The notes below the pieces were generated by a model, which saw only the letters and a list, made by a program, of their open reading frames with translations, was not told where the DNA came from and did no database searches. From NCBI GenBank assembly GCA_900468535.1, contig UBTY01000043.1, positions 1-64,000 on the forward strand: a stretch of 64,000 nucleotides of DNA. Reading direction: 5' to 3'. The stretch comes from Hyphomicrobiales bacterium. GTDB taxonomy: Bacteria; Pseudomonadota; Alphaproteobacteria; Rhizobiales; Rhizobiaceae. Below, in pieces: positions 42,695 through 51,401 of the stretch. How positions within the stretch are numbered: the first letter of the stretch is position 1; each line of letters opens with the position of its first letter. The position numbers and the translations under genes were made by a program.

Positions 42695-43948
42695 ATGAAA
42701 ACAGATATCATCGTTCTCGGTGCCGGCATTGTCGGCGTCAGTGCGGCCATCCATTTGCAGGATCGCGGCCGCTCCGTCGTGCTTGCCGATCGCGGCGAAC
42801 CGGGCGGCGGCACCAGCTTCGGCAATGCCGGGCTGATCGAGCGCTCCTCCGTCGTTCCCTACGCGTTTCCCCGACAGCTCGGCGCCATTGTCAAATATGC
42901 GCTGAACAATTCGTCGGATGTCCGTTATGACCCGGCTTATCTGCCGCGCATCGCCAAATGGCTGGCGCGCTACTGGTGGCATTCGTCGCCGACCAATCTG
43001 GAAAAAGCGACAGTGGCCCTGCTGCCGCTGATCGAGGCCAGCGTTACCGAACACGACAAGCTGATTGGCCGCGCCGGCGCCTCAGACCTCATCCGTGAAC
43101 GCGGCTGGGTGTCGTTCTACAAGAATCCACGCCGTTTCGACGCCGCCCGTGAAGAGGCCGAAGGCCTGTCTGCCCACGGCCTGGCGATCCGCATTCTCGA
43201 CAAGGCTGAATTTCTGTCACTTGAGCCCGCCTTTGCCGCGAACAGCAGTCGCATCGCTGGCGGCGTGCACTGGCTGGACCCGAAGACCGTGACCGACCCA
43301 CAGGCGCTGACGACAGCCTATGCGAACCTCTTCACGACTGCCGGCGGCAAGATGGTCCGCGCCGACGCTTCTGCCTTGCGCGAAGAAAAGAACGGTTGGT
43401 CGATCGCAACGGATGAAGGCGAGATCATCGAAGCCGGCGAGGTCGTCGTTGCCCTCGGCCCGCAATCCGGGCTGATCTTCCGCAGGCTCGGCTATCCCCT
43501 GCCGCTGGCGGTCAAGCGCGGCTACCACCGGCATTACGCGCAGCGCGAAGGCCAGCCGCTCGGCCACTCCGTCGTCGACGAAGAAGCCGGCTACGTGCTG
43601 GCGCCGATGGCGCGCGGTATCCGGCTGACAACGGGCATCGAATTTGCCGCGCCCGACGCGCCTGCCAACACCATCCAGCTCCGCCGGGACGAGAAACATG
43701 CCCGTGCACTCTTCCCGCTCGGTGAGCCGGTGGAAGCGACGCCCTGGCTCGGCCTGCGTCCCTGCCTGCCCGACATGCGCCCGGTGATCGGCCCGGCGCC
43801 GCGCCATCGCGGTCTGTGGTTCAATTTCGGCCATGCCCATCACGGCCTGACGCTCGGCCCGGCCAGTGGTCGGCTGCTGGCCGAACAGATGACCGGCAAC
43901 GAAACGTTCGCCGATCCCAAGCCCTTCCATCCGCATCGTTTCCTGTAG
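42695..43948 (+). CDS. FAD-dependent oxidoreductase, DadA (D-amino acid dehydrogenase)-like
   Basis: A 417-residue flavoprotein of the DAO family. The FAD motif GAGIVGVSAAIHLQDRG is at residues 8-24, followed by ADRGEPGGGTSFGNAGLIE; a late GFR/GWAR-like region is GLWFNFGHAHHGLTLGPASG near residue 380. It probably oxidises a D-amino acid or related amine, passing electrons to the respiratory chain. It lies 63 bases after the amino-acid-binding-protein gene, which suggests the substrate may be the one that protein brings in; a terminator lies between them. Confidence 0.85.
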   Translation: MKTDIIVLGAGIVGVSAAIHLQDRGRSVVLADRGEPGGGTSFGNAGLIERSSVVPYAFPRQLGAIVKYALNNSSDVRYDPAYLPRIAKWLARYWWHSSPTNLEKATVALLPLIEASVTEHDKLIGRAGASDLIRERGWVSFYKNPRRFDAAREEAEGLSAHGLAIRILDKAEFLSLEPAFAANSSRIAGGVHWLDPKTVTDPQALTTAYANLFTTAGGKMVRADASALREEKNGWSIATDEGEIIEAGEVVVALGPQSGLIFRRLGYPLPLAVKRGYHRHYAQREGQPLGHSVVDEEAGYVLAPMARGIRLTTGIEFAAPDAPANTIQLRRDEKHARALFPLGEPVEATPWLGLRPCLPDMRPVIGPAPRHRGLWFNFGHAHHGLTLGPASGRLLAEQMTGNETFADPKPFHPHRFL

Positions 43949-43999
43949 CGCGCGGCTACGCCATTCTATTTCGGTTATCGGTGCACTACCTTTAATCCC

Positions 44000-46510
44000 G
44001 TGGACCAGATCGATTCCGAAACCCGCATTGCCCTGCCCCCGCCTTTCACCCGTTGGTTCGCGGACAAGGGATGGCGCCCGCGTGCCCATCAGCTGGAATT
44101 GCTGGCACGCGCCGAGGCCGGCGACAGCACGCTGCTGATCGCGCCAACCGGCGCCGGCAAGACGCTCGCCGGCTTCCTGCCGTCGCTGACCGATCTCACC
44201 CGCCGCGGCAAGATCCCGCCCGGCTCGGCGTTTACCGGTATCCACACGCTCTACATCTCGCCGCTGAAGGCGCTCGCCGTCGACATCGAACGCAACCTGA
44301 TGAAGCCGGTCGAGGAAATGGAGCTGCCTGTCACGGTCGAGAACCGCACCGGCGACACGCCCGTTGCCAAGCGCCAGCGCCAGAAGCTGAACCCGCCCGA
44401 CATTCTGCTGACGACCCCGGAACAGGTGGCGTTGCTGCTCGCCAACAACGAGGCCGAGCGCTTCTTCAAAGACCTCAAGTACATCGTCTTCGACGAACTG
44501 CATTCGCTCGTCACCTCGAAGCGTGGTCATATGCTCTCGCTGGGCCTTGCTCGCCTACGAAGGCTGGCGCCCGCCTTGCAGACAATCGGCCTTTCGGCCA
44601 CCGTCTCCGACCCGATGGACCTGCAAAAGTGGCTCGTCGCGCAGCGGGAAGGCGCGGACCACCATGCAGGACTTGTCATCGTCGAAGGCGGTGCCAAACC
44701 CGATATTTCGATCCTGTCGACCGAGGAGCGCATCCCCTGGTCCGGTCATTCGGCGAAGTATGCGATCCCCGACGTCTACAAGCAGCTCCTCGAACACCAG
44801 ACGACACTGCTCTTCGTCAACACCCGGTCGCAGGCCGAGATGCTGTTTCAGGAGCTCTGGACGGTGAATGACGAAAACCTGCCGATTGCGCTGCATCACG
44901 GCTCGCTCGATGTAGGGCAGCGCCGCAAGGTGGAGGCCGCGATGGCGGCAAACCGGCTGCGGGCCGTCGTTGCCACTTCGACACTCGATCTCGGTATCGA
45001 CTGGGGCGATGTCGATCTCGTCGTCCATGTCGGCGCGCCAAAGGGCGCGTCGCGGCTCGCGCAGCGCATCGGCCGCGCCAACCACCGCATGGATGAGCCG
45101 TCGAAGGCGATCCTCGTGCCGGCCAACCGCTTCGAGGTGATGGAATGCCAGGCGGCGCTCGACGCGAATTATATCGGCGCGCAGGACACGCCGCCCGTCG
45201 GCAAGGGTGCGCTCGACGCACTGGCGCAGCATGTGCTCGGCATAGCCTGCGCCGAGCCCTTCGACATGCTGGAACTCTACGACGAGGTCACCAGCGCCTC
45301 GCCATACGCCGATCTGTCGTGGGAGACCTTCGAGCGCGTCGTCGATTTCGTCGCGACGGGCGGCTATGCGCTGCGCACCTATGAGCGCTACGCCCGCATT
45401 CGCAAGACCAAGGAGGGGCGCTGGCGCGTTTCCAACCCGCAGGTGGCGCAGCAATACCGGCTGAATCTCGGCACCATCGTTGAAAGCCCGATGCTCAACC
45501 TTCGCATGGTCAAGCGCGGCGAAGGCGGCCGGATTGGCCGCGGCGGCGCGACGCTCGGCAAGATGGAGGAATATTTCTTCGAGCAGCTGTCACCCGGCGA
45601 CACCTTCATCTTTGCCGGTAAGGTGCTGCGCTTCGAGGGCATCCGCGAGAACGAGGCGCTGGCCAGCCAGGCCTTCTCGATGGATCCGAAGATCCCATCC
45701 TACGCCGGCGGCAAATTTCCGCTCTCCACTTATCTGGCCGATCAGGTTCGCTCGATGATCGCCGATCCTGATCGCTGGCACCATCTGCCGGACCAGGTGC
45801 GCGACTGGCTGGCGATCCAGAACGAGAAGTCCATGCTGCCGAAGCGCGACGAGTTGCTGATCGAGACATTCCCGCGCGGCAGCCGCTGCTACATGGTCAT
45901 CTATCCCTTCGAAGGGCGGCTGGCGCACCAGACGCTCGGCATGCTGCTGACGCGGCGGCTCGAGCGGGCCGGCGCCAAGCCTCTCGGCTTTGTCGCGACG
46001 GATTATTCGCTCGGCATCTGGGGATTCGAGGACATGGGGCAGATGATCCAAAGCGGCCGGCTCAGCCTCGCCGACCTCTTCGATGAGGACATGCTGGGCG
46101 ACGATCTCGAAAGCTGGCTCGACGAATCCTTCCTTTTGAAGCGCACCTTTCGCAATTGCGCCGTGATTGCAGGCTTGATCGAGCGCCGTCACCCGGGCAA
46201 GGAAAAGACTGGGCGGCAGGTCACGGTATCGGCCGATCTGATCTATGATGTGCTTCGAACCCACGAGCCGGATCACATCCTCCTGCAGGCGACACGGCAG
46301 GATGCGGCGACCGGGCTTTTGGATATTTCACGGCTTGGCGATATGCTGAGGCGAATCAAGGGCCACATCACGCATCGTGCGCTCGACCACATCTCGCCGC
46401 TGGCGGTGCCGGTCATGCTGGAGATCGGCAAGGAGCCGGTGCATGGGGAGGCGCATGACGCAGTGCTGGCGGAAGCGGCGGATGATCTGATTGCCGAGGC
46501 ACTGGCCTAG
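44000..46510 (+). CDS. ligase-associated DNA damage response DEXH box helicase
   Basis: An 836-residue Lhr-like superfamily 2 helicase. Walker A APTGAGKTLAGF has Lys54; the DEXH box DELH is at 165-168; TSTLDLGIDWGDVDLVVHVGAPKGASRLAQRIGRANHR is the late motif V/VI region; the C-terminal half has the Lhr extension. The family forms a unit with an MPE phosphodiesterase and, in many genomes, with an ATP-dependent ligase and a nuclease. Only the phosphodiesterase follows here (87 bases on). The start is GTG at 44000. Confidence 0.93.
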   Translation: MDQIDSETRIALPPPFTRWFADKGWRPRAHQLELLARAEAGDSTLLIAPTGAGKTLAGFLPSLTDLTRRGKIPPGSAFTGIHTLYISPLKALAVDIERNLMKPVEEMELPVTVENRTGDTPVAKRQRQKLNPPDILLTTPEQVALLLANNEAERFFKDLKYIVFDELHSLVTSKRGHMLSLGLARLRRLAPALQTIGLSATVSDPMDLQKWLVAQREGADHHAGLVIVEGGAKPDISILSTEERIPWSGHSAKYAIPDVYKQLLEHQTTLLFVNTRSQAEMLFQELWTVNDENLPIALHHGSLDVGQRRKVEAAMAANRLRAVVATSTLDLGIDWGDVDLVVHVGAPKGASRLAQRIGRANHRMDEPSKAILVPANRFEVMECQAALDANYIGAQDTPPVGKGALDALAQHVLGIACAEPFDMLELYDEVTSASPYADLSWETFERVVDFVATGGYALRTYERYARIRKTKEGRWRVSNPQVAQQYRLNLGTIVESPMLNLRMVKRGEGGRIGRGGATLGKMEEYFFEQLSPGDTFIFAGKVLRFEGIRENEALASQAFSMDPKIPSYAGGKFPLSTYLADQVRSMIADPDRWHHLPDQVRDWLAIQNEKSMLPKRDELLIETFPRGSRCYMVIYPFEGRLAHQTLGMLLTRRLERAGAKPLGFVATDYSLGIWGFEDMGQMIQSGRLSLADLFDEDMLGDDLESWLDESFLLKRTFRNCAVIAGLIERRHPGKEKTGRQVTVSADLIYDVLRTHEPDHILLQATRQDAATGLLDISRLGDMLRRIKGHITHRALDHISPLAVPVMLEIGKEPVHGEAHDAVLAEAADDLIAEALA

Positions 46511-46515
46511 ATAAT

Positions 46516-46538
46516 GCCGGATCGACTTGCCATCCGGC
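46516..46538 (+). terminator. weak hairpin between helicase and PdeM genes
   Basis: GCCGGAT (46516-46522) and ATCCGGC (46532-46538) pair over 7 bp with a 9-base loop. It lies in the 87-bp gap between two cotranscribed genes and has no U-run, so at most it is partial attenuation. Confidence 0.3.
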
Positions 46539-46597
46539 TCGCGCAATAACGAGCGCTGCCTGAGGAAGCGCTTAAGGATCAAGGACCGACCAGATTG

Positions 46598-47323
46598 ATG
46601 AACCGCCTGGCGCTTGCGCGTGAATTGAACGGAGTGGCCGCGCTGCCCGGCGTTGAGACCGCCGTGCATGGCGTTGCTGCCGTCTGCGACCCGCTCGGCG
46701 CGCTCTACATGCCAGATGCCGGCATTCTCGTCGTGTCGGATCTGCACCTCGAAAAAGGTGCGGCCTTCGCCCGTCGCGGCATGATGCTGCCGCCCTACGA
46801 TACGCTCGCAACGCTGACAGTGCTTTCCGCCGTCATCACCCGCTACGATCCCAAGCTGGTGGTCTCTCTCGGCGACAATTTCCACGACCGCGTCGGCTCG
46901 GCGCATCTGCCCGAGGCATTCCGGAGCCTGATTGCGGAAATGGCGCGCGGCCGCGAATGGATCTGGATCAACGGCAACCATGATCCCGACGGCACGGTCG
47001 ACCTGCCAGGCGCTTCCGTCGACGAAATGCACTACGGTAGGCTGACCTTCCGCCACGAGCCGAAAGGTGGCCTGCAGAAGGGCGAGATTGCCGGGCATCT
47101 GCACCCGGCTGCAACGGTTCGTCGTCGTGAGAAATCCGTCCGCCGTCCGTGCTTTGCCACCGATGGCGCCCGACTGCTCATGCCGGCGTTCGGTGTCATG
47201 ACCGGTGGCCTCGATCTTCGCCACAAGGCGATGAAGGGCCTCTTCGACCACAACGCTCTGATCGCGCACCTGCTCGGACGCGACCGGATCTATTCCGTCC
47301 GGTTCGGCAATCTCGTCGGCTGA
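46598..47323 (+). CDS. pdeM: ligase-associated DNA damage response endonuclease PdeM
   Basis: A 241-residue metallophosphoesterase with the five family motifs: VVSDLHLEKG, SLGDNFHDRVG, WINGNHDPDG, a central LTFRHEP and GEIAGHLHPAATV. It coordinates two metal ions and is the partner of the Lhr-like helicase in DNA repair. ATG at 46598 is preceded by TTG; an AAGGA-type site lies upstream. It is convergent to the YitT gene. Confidence 0.93.
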   Translation: MNRLALARELNGVAALPGVETAVHGVAAVCDPLGALYMPDAGILVVSDLHLEKGAAFARRGMMLPPYDTLATLTVLSAVITRYDPKLVVSLGDNFHDRVGSAHLPEAFRSLIAEMARGREWIWINGNHDPDGTVDLPGASVDEMHYGRLTFRHEPKGGLQKGEIAGHLHPAATVRRREKSVRRPCFATDGARLLMPAFGVMTGGLDLRHKAMKGLFDHNALIAHLLGRDRIYSVRFGNLVG

Positions 47324-47335
47324 TTGCGGCGCGTC

Positions 47336-47971
47336 TCAGAGCGCGATGTAGCGATCTGCCCGGTGGTTGATGGCGACGAAGAGGTTCAACACCACCGCGC
47401 CAAGAACCGAATAGAACACGACAGGCGGCGTGGTGACGAAGAAGGCGGCCGCAAGGACGCAGAGATCGATCGCCATCTGGACCAGACCGGCGCGGATGCC
47501 GAACCGCTCCTGCATGTAAATGCCAAGGATACCAACGCCGCCGAGGCTGGCGCGGTGCCGGTAGAGTGCCAGCAGGCCGAAGCCCAGCAAGACGCCGCCA
47601 AGAAGGGCTGCCCAGGCCGGATGAATGGCGGAAATATCCATGACCTTGGGCTGAAGGTTTGTCATCAGCGAGGTGAGACCGATGGCAATGAAGGTCTTCA
47701 CCGTAAAGGCCACGCCGAGGCGCTTCCAGGAGAGATAGAAGAACGGCAGGTTGAGAAGAAAGAACGCAAGGCCGAAATTCAGGCCAAAGGCATAGTGGAG
47801 CAGGAACGCGATGCCGGCGGTGCTCCCGGTCAGAAGCCCGGCGCTCGCCAGCATGTAAAGCCCGAGAGCAGCAATCAGGCTGCCCGAGAAAATCCCCTGT
47901 ACGTCCTCGACAGGCGTATGGCGGGTGGCGCTGGTGTTCCAGAAACCAAGGGCATTGATGAGCTGTGCCAT
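47336..47971 (-). CDS. YitT family membrane protein
   Basis: A 211-residue inner-membrane protein with five or six helices, beginning GSLIAALGLYMLASAGLLTGSTAGIAFLLHYAFG and ending in the AVVLNLFVAINHRADRYIAL tail. The YitT family has no known biochemical function. Upstream in-frame starts exist, but MAQLINALGFWNTSATRHTPVEDVQG at 47971 gives the family's cytoplasmic start. It is convergent to pdeM (12 bases apart). Confidence 0.88.
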   Translation of the reverse strand: MAQLINALGFWNTSATRHTPVEDVQGIFSGSLIAALGLYMLASAGLLTGSTAGIAFLLHYAFGLNFGLAFFLLNLPFFYLSWKRLGVAFTVKTFIAIGLTSLMTNLQPKVMDISAIHPAWAALLGGVLLGFGLLALYRHRASLGGVGILGIYMQERFGIRAGLVQMAIDLCVLAAAFFVTTPPVVFYSVLGAVVLNLFVAINHRADRYIAL

Positions 47972-48177
47972 GTCGTTGATCCCCAAACGGCAGACGAGTT
48001 CAAGAACGCCCGGGAAACCCGAGCGACGCGGAATGTAGATGAAGAATGAGTTCCGCTGAGGCTCTTGCGACAATCCTGCGCGGCGAATTGCTAAAGATTA
48101 TCAGGGGATTTCGCCGCTCAATCAAGCGAAATACGTAAGCAATGCTGACCTATTATCACTTCGCAAGAATCGTTCCG

Positions 48178-49110
48178 CTACGCTGCCTTACGCGTAAGGA
48201 ACAGAATGCCCGAAATGATATTCGCGCCATCTTTGCGAATGGGCGTTTTCTTTACTGTTGTGACTTCCAGGCCGTGACGGTCGCACAGGGCCCGCACGTA
48301 GGCTTCCGAATGGGCATATCGCAGCGACGGCGCGAGGTGGAAGCCCTCTCCTCCGCCGGCATCCTCGACGGAAAAGGCGAAATCGGCACCCGGTCCCGTC
48401 AGCGCAGCGACCGCCTCGAAGACGCTTTCAAGATTGCCGAGATACATCAGCACGTCGGCTGCCGTGACCAGATCGGCGCGATGCAGCGCGCCATCGGCAA
48501 AGAGGCCCGTTGCTTCCGGCGACAGCGAGAGATCGGCCTGCGACAGATGATCGTAGACATGCTTCTCGGCTGCCTTCGCGAGCATGTTCTGCGACAGATC
48601 GAAGCCCTCGAGCCGCGCGACATGGTCGCGGATCTCCGGTCCCAGCAGGCCGGTGCCGCAGCCGAGGTCGACGGCCAGAGCATAGTCGCGTCCCGTCGTC
48701 GCTACGAGGACGGCGAGCTTTGCCGGAACGCTATAGTCCAGCTTCTCGACCAGCGAGGTTTCAAAACGATCTGCATAGTCGTCGAACAGGCGCTCCACAT
48801 AGCTGCTCGGCGGTTGGTCTGGCGTATCGACATCGCCAAGCAGCGCCAGCTTGAGCCCCGCGCCGAAGATATCGTCCGGGCTTGCCGCAAGGGTCTGCCG
48901 GTAAGCCTCGATCGCGCCAATCTTGTTGCTGGCCTTTTCCCGGTAAGCTGCCAGCCGGTACCATCCGGCCGCCCAACCCGGCACGAGCTCCAGCGCCTGC
49001 TCCATGAGTTCGGCGGCGGCATCCGGCTCACCGCTTTCGTCGAGCATCTTGGCATAGTCGGCGCGGCGATCGGCGATGACGTCGCCTGAAGTGAGCTGGT
49101 TCGGCTGCAT
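48178..49110 (-). CDS. TPR-containing class I SAM-dependent methyltransferase
   Basis: A 310-residue cytoplasmic protein. Residues about 1-85 form two or three TPR-like helices (ADYAKMLDESGEPDAAAELMEQALELVPGWAAGWYRLA). The Rossmann methyltransferase follows: motif I VDLGCGTGLLGPE at about residue 154-167 and a later DLVTAADVLMYLG stretch. The substrate is unknown; TPR-methyltransferase fusions often act on proteins or quinone-like molecules. I use the ATG at 49110 (MQPNQLTSGD). Confidence 0.85.
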   Translation of the reverse strand: MQPNQLTSGDVIADRRADYAKMLDESGEPDAAAELMEQALELVPGWAAGWYRLAAYREKASNKIGAIEAYRQTLAASPDDIFGAGLKLALLGDVDTPDQPPSSYVERLFDDYADRFETSLVEKLDYSVPAKLAVLVATTGRDYALAVDLGCGTGLLGPEIRDHVARLEGFDLSQNMLAKAAEKHVYDHLSQADLSLSPEATGLFADGALHRADLVTAADVLMYLGNLESVFEAVAALTGPGADFAFSVEDAGGGEGFHLAPSLRYAHSEAYVRALCDRHGLEVTTVKKTPIRKDGANIISGILFLTRKAA

Positions 49111-49256
49111 GGTGAAGACCTGTTGGGATCGGCCCGCATTTGGCTGCGGCCACAAAAAAACTCAAGTCCTATTTCAGAGGCGAAGACGCCAGACCTGAAA
49201 AAGGCTTGCGAGTGACGACTCGCGCCCGTATTTCAGGGATGAACAGGAGATGGTGC

Positions 49257-49523
49257 ATGTCCGATCAGGTGAACAAGTTTCTTGGCGACTCGCTGGGCCG
49301 TACGTTGGTCAAGCTTTTGGTGGTGTCGCTGATCGTCGGCTTCATCATGGCCGTCTTCGGTTGGGCACCGCTTGATTTCGTCTACGGCGTCCGCAATTTC
49401 ATTCTGGAAGTCTGGCATCGCGGCTTCTCCGCACTCGGCCGCGTCGGCGACTACCTGCTGCTCGGCGCCACCGTCGTCATCCCGATTTTCCTCGTCATCC
49501 GTCTCTTCAGCTATCGCCGGTAA
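49257..49523 (+). CDS. DUF6460 domain-containing small membrane protein
   Basis: An 88-residue inner-membrane protein with two hydrophobic helices (LVKLLVVSLIVGFIMAVFGW and YLLLGATVVIPIFLVIRLFSY) joined by a conserved segment FVYGVRNFILEVW. It matches the DUF6460 pattern. AGGAGA lies 6 bases before the ATG at 49257. Followed at once by a CAP-domain lipoprotein gene, likely an operon. Function unknown. Confidence 0.85.
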   Translation: MSDQVNKFLGDSLGRTLVKLLVVSLIVGFIMAVFGWAPLDFVYGVRNFILEVWHRGFSALGRVGDYLLLGATVVIPIFLVIRLFSYRR

Positions 49524-49524
49524 C

Positions 49525-50022
49525 ATGACCTCTTTCATTCTCTCACGTCGCGGTCTGCTACGCGTCTCCGGGCTTGCGCTTGTCGCAGGTGTTGCAAGCT
49601 GCGCGACCGCGCCGGAAAAGCCCTCGACGCCTTCCGATGGCGAGGACCAGACGGCTGCCGCCCTGCCGCTCGTGAACCAGTTGCGTGCCAAGAACGGCCT
49701 GCCTCCACTCGCGATCGATCCGGCAGCAACGGCTGCCGCCTTGTTCCAGGCCAAGCGCATGGCATCGGCGGGCAAGATGAAGCATGTGATGGGCATCGCC
49801 GATGGCTTCGGCCCGCGCGTAAAGGCGAGTGGCGTCCGGCTGCCTGCGGCGGAGAATATCGCCGCTGGTCAGCAGTCGGTTCCGGCCGTTGTGACCGCCT
49901 GGATCAACTCTCCTCACCATCTGGAAAACATGCTCGGCAGGTATAACGGCATCGGCGTTGCCGTTGCGCACAATCCCGTTTCCAGAAACGTGCCTTACTG
50001 GGCAATGGTGCTGTCCAACTGA
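49525..50022 (+). CDS. CAP domain-containing (SCP-like) lipoprotein
   Basis: A 165-residue exported protein. The N-terminus RRGLLRVSGLALVAGVASCA has a Tat-like RR and a lipobox VASC (Cys at about residue 26). The CAP domain follows: LVNQLRAKNGLPPL, LFQAKRMASAG, then GLPAAENIAAGQQSVPAVVTAWINSPHHLENML-like pattern with the NSPxHxxNM signature. CAP proteins of bacteria are mostly of unknown role, some acting on cell-wall or lipid surfaces. It starts 1 base after the upstream stop. Confidence 0.88.
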   Translation: MTSFILSRRGLLRVSGLALVAGVASCATAPEKPSTPSDGEDQTAAALPLVNQLRAKNGLPPLAIDPAATAAALFQAKRMASAGKMKHVMGIADGFGPRVKASGVRLPAAENIAAGQQSVPAVVTAWINSPHHLENMLGRYNGIGVAVAHNPVSRNVPYWAMVLSN

Positions 50023-50054
50023 GGCGATTCTGCCTCATCTGAATAGAGGCAGGC

Positions 50055-51401
50055 ATGGACACCGGAAGTCGCGAAAACGGGTTGGCGTTCGAGGTAACGC
50101 ATCGGCTGGTGCTGTCGATCGCCATTCCGATGACACTCGGCTTCATCACGACGCCGCTGCTCGGCCTCGTCGGAACCGGTGTTGTCGGCCATATGGGTCA
50201 ACCGGACGCGTTGGCGGGGCTGGCGATCGGCGCCATGCTGTTCGATCTTATCCTTGGAAGCTTCAATTTCCTGCGCGCTTCCACGACCGGACTGACGGCT
50301 CAGGCGTTCGGGCGACATGATCGACATGCCCAGCAAGGCGTCTTCTGGCGGGCGCTGATCTCGGCAGTCGGCTGTGGCGTCGCACTTCTCTGTCTTTCGC
50401 CGCTGCTCCTCGCAGCGGGACTGAAGCTGATGGGACCGGAGAACGCCGTTGCAGCGGCCACCAGCACCTACTTTTCCATCCGCATTCTCGCCGGGCCGGC
50501 AGCGCTTGCCAACTATGCGATCCTCGGCTTCGTGCTCGGACGCGGCCAGGGGAGCGTCGGCCTGCTGCTGCAAACAATCATCAACGGTACCAACATCGTG
50601 CTGGCAATCCTGCTCGGTCTCTGGCTCGACTGGGGCGTCGCCGGTGTTGCGTGGGGCACGATGGTCGGCGAAGCGGCGGGTGCAATCGTTGGCCTGCTCA
50701 TCGTCATCAGCGGTTTCGACCGTACGGAGCGACCAACGCGCGCGGAGATCTTTTCACGGCACCGGCTGGCGGAACTCTTCGCATTGAACCGCGACATCCT
50801 GATCCGCACGTTCGTATTGCTGGCCGCCTTCACTATCATGACGCGGATCGGCACCAGTTTCGGCGCGGTGACGCTGGCGGCCAACGCGGTGCTGATGAAC
50901 TTCTTCCTGCTGTCAGGATATTATCTCGATGGCCTTGCCAACGCCGCCGAGCAGATCACCGGACGGGCGATCGGGGCGCGCTACCGCCCTGCCTTTGACC
51001 GTGGGCTGAAGCTGACGGCACTCTGGTCTTTCGGGCTTGCCGGTATCATTTCCGTATTCTTCCTGCTGGCCGGTCCCTGGCTGATTTCGGTGCTCACCAC
51101 CTCGCCTGACGTGCAGCAGGCGGCAGAAACCTACCTGCCATGGGCCGCCATTACCGGGCTCACCGGCGCGCTCGCCTTCCTGATGGATGGCGTATTCATC
51201 GGCGCCACATGGTCGAACGACATGCGCAACAGGATGCTGATGTCGTTTGTCGGCTATCTGATCGCGCTGGCCGTCTTCGTGCCGCTGTTTCGCAACCACG
51301 GGCTATGGTTGGCCATGAACGGCTTTTTGCTGTTTCGCGGCGTATTCCTGGCGATGCTCGTCAGGCCGCGGGCAGATCAGACGTTCCGGGCCGCCCAGTA
51401 G
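50055..51401 (+). CDS. MATE family efflux transporter
   Basis: A 448-residue inner-membrane transporter with 12 predicted helices and two homologous halves. The start MDTGSRENGLAFEVTHRLVLSIAIPMTLGFITTPLLGLVGTGVVGHMG matches the DinF branch, and the ISNGTNIVLAILLGL region marks the first-half end. It exports drugs or metabolites by sodium or proton antiport. GAGGCA lies ahead of the ATG. It overlaps the convergent pyrD end by 25 bases. Confidence 0.92.
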   Translation: MDTGSRENGLAFEVTHRLVLSIAIPMTLGFITTPLLGLVGTGVVGHMGQPDALAGLAIGAMLFDLILGSFNFLRASTTGLTAQAFGRHDRHAQQGVFWRALISAVGCGVALLCLSPLLLAAGLKLMGPENAVAAATSTYFSIRILAGPAALANYAILGFVLGRGQGSVGLLLQTIINGTNIVLAILLGLWLDWGVAGVAWGTMVGEAAGAIVGLLIVISGFDRTERPTRAEIFSRHRLAELFALNRDILIRTFVLLAAFTIMTRIGTSFGAVTLAANAVLMNFFLLSGYYLDGLANAAEQITGRAIGARYRPAFDRGLKLTALWSFGLAGIISVFFLLAGPWLISVLTTSPDVQQAAETYLPWAAITGLTGALAFLMDGVFIGATWSNDMRNRMLMSFVGYLIALAVFVPLFRNHGLWLAMNGFLLFRGVFLAMLVRPRADQTFRAAQ

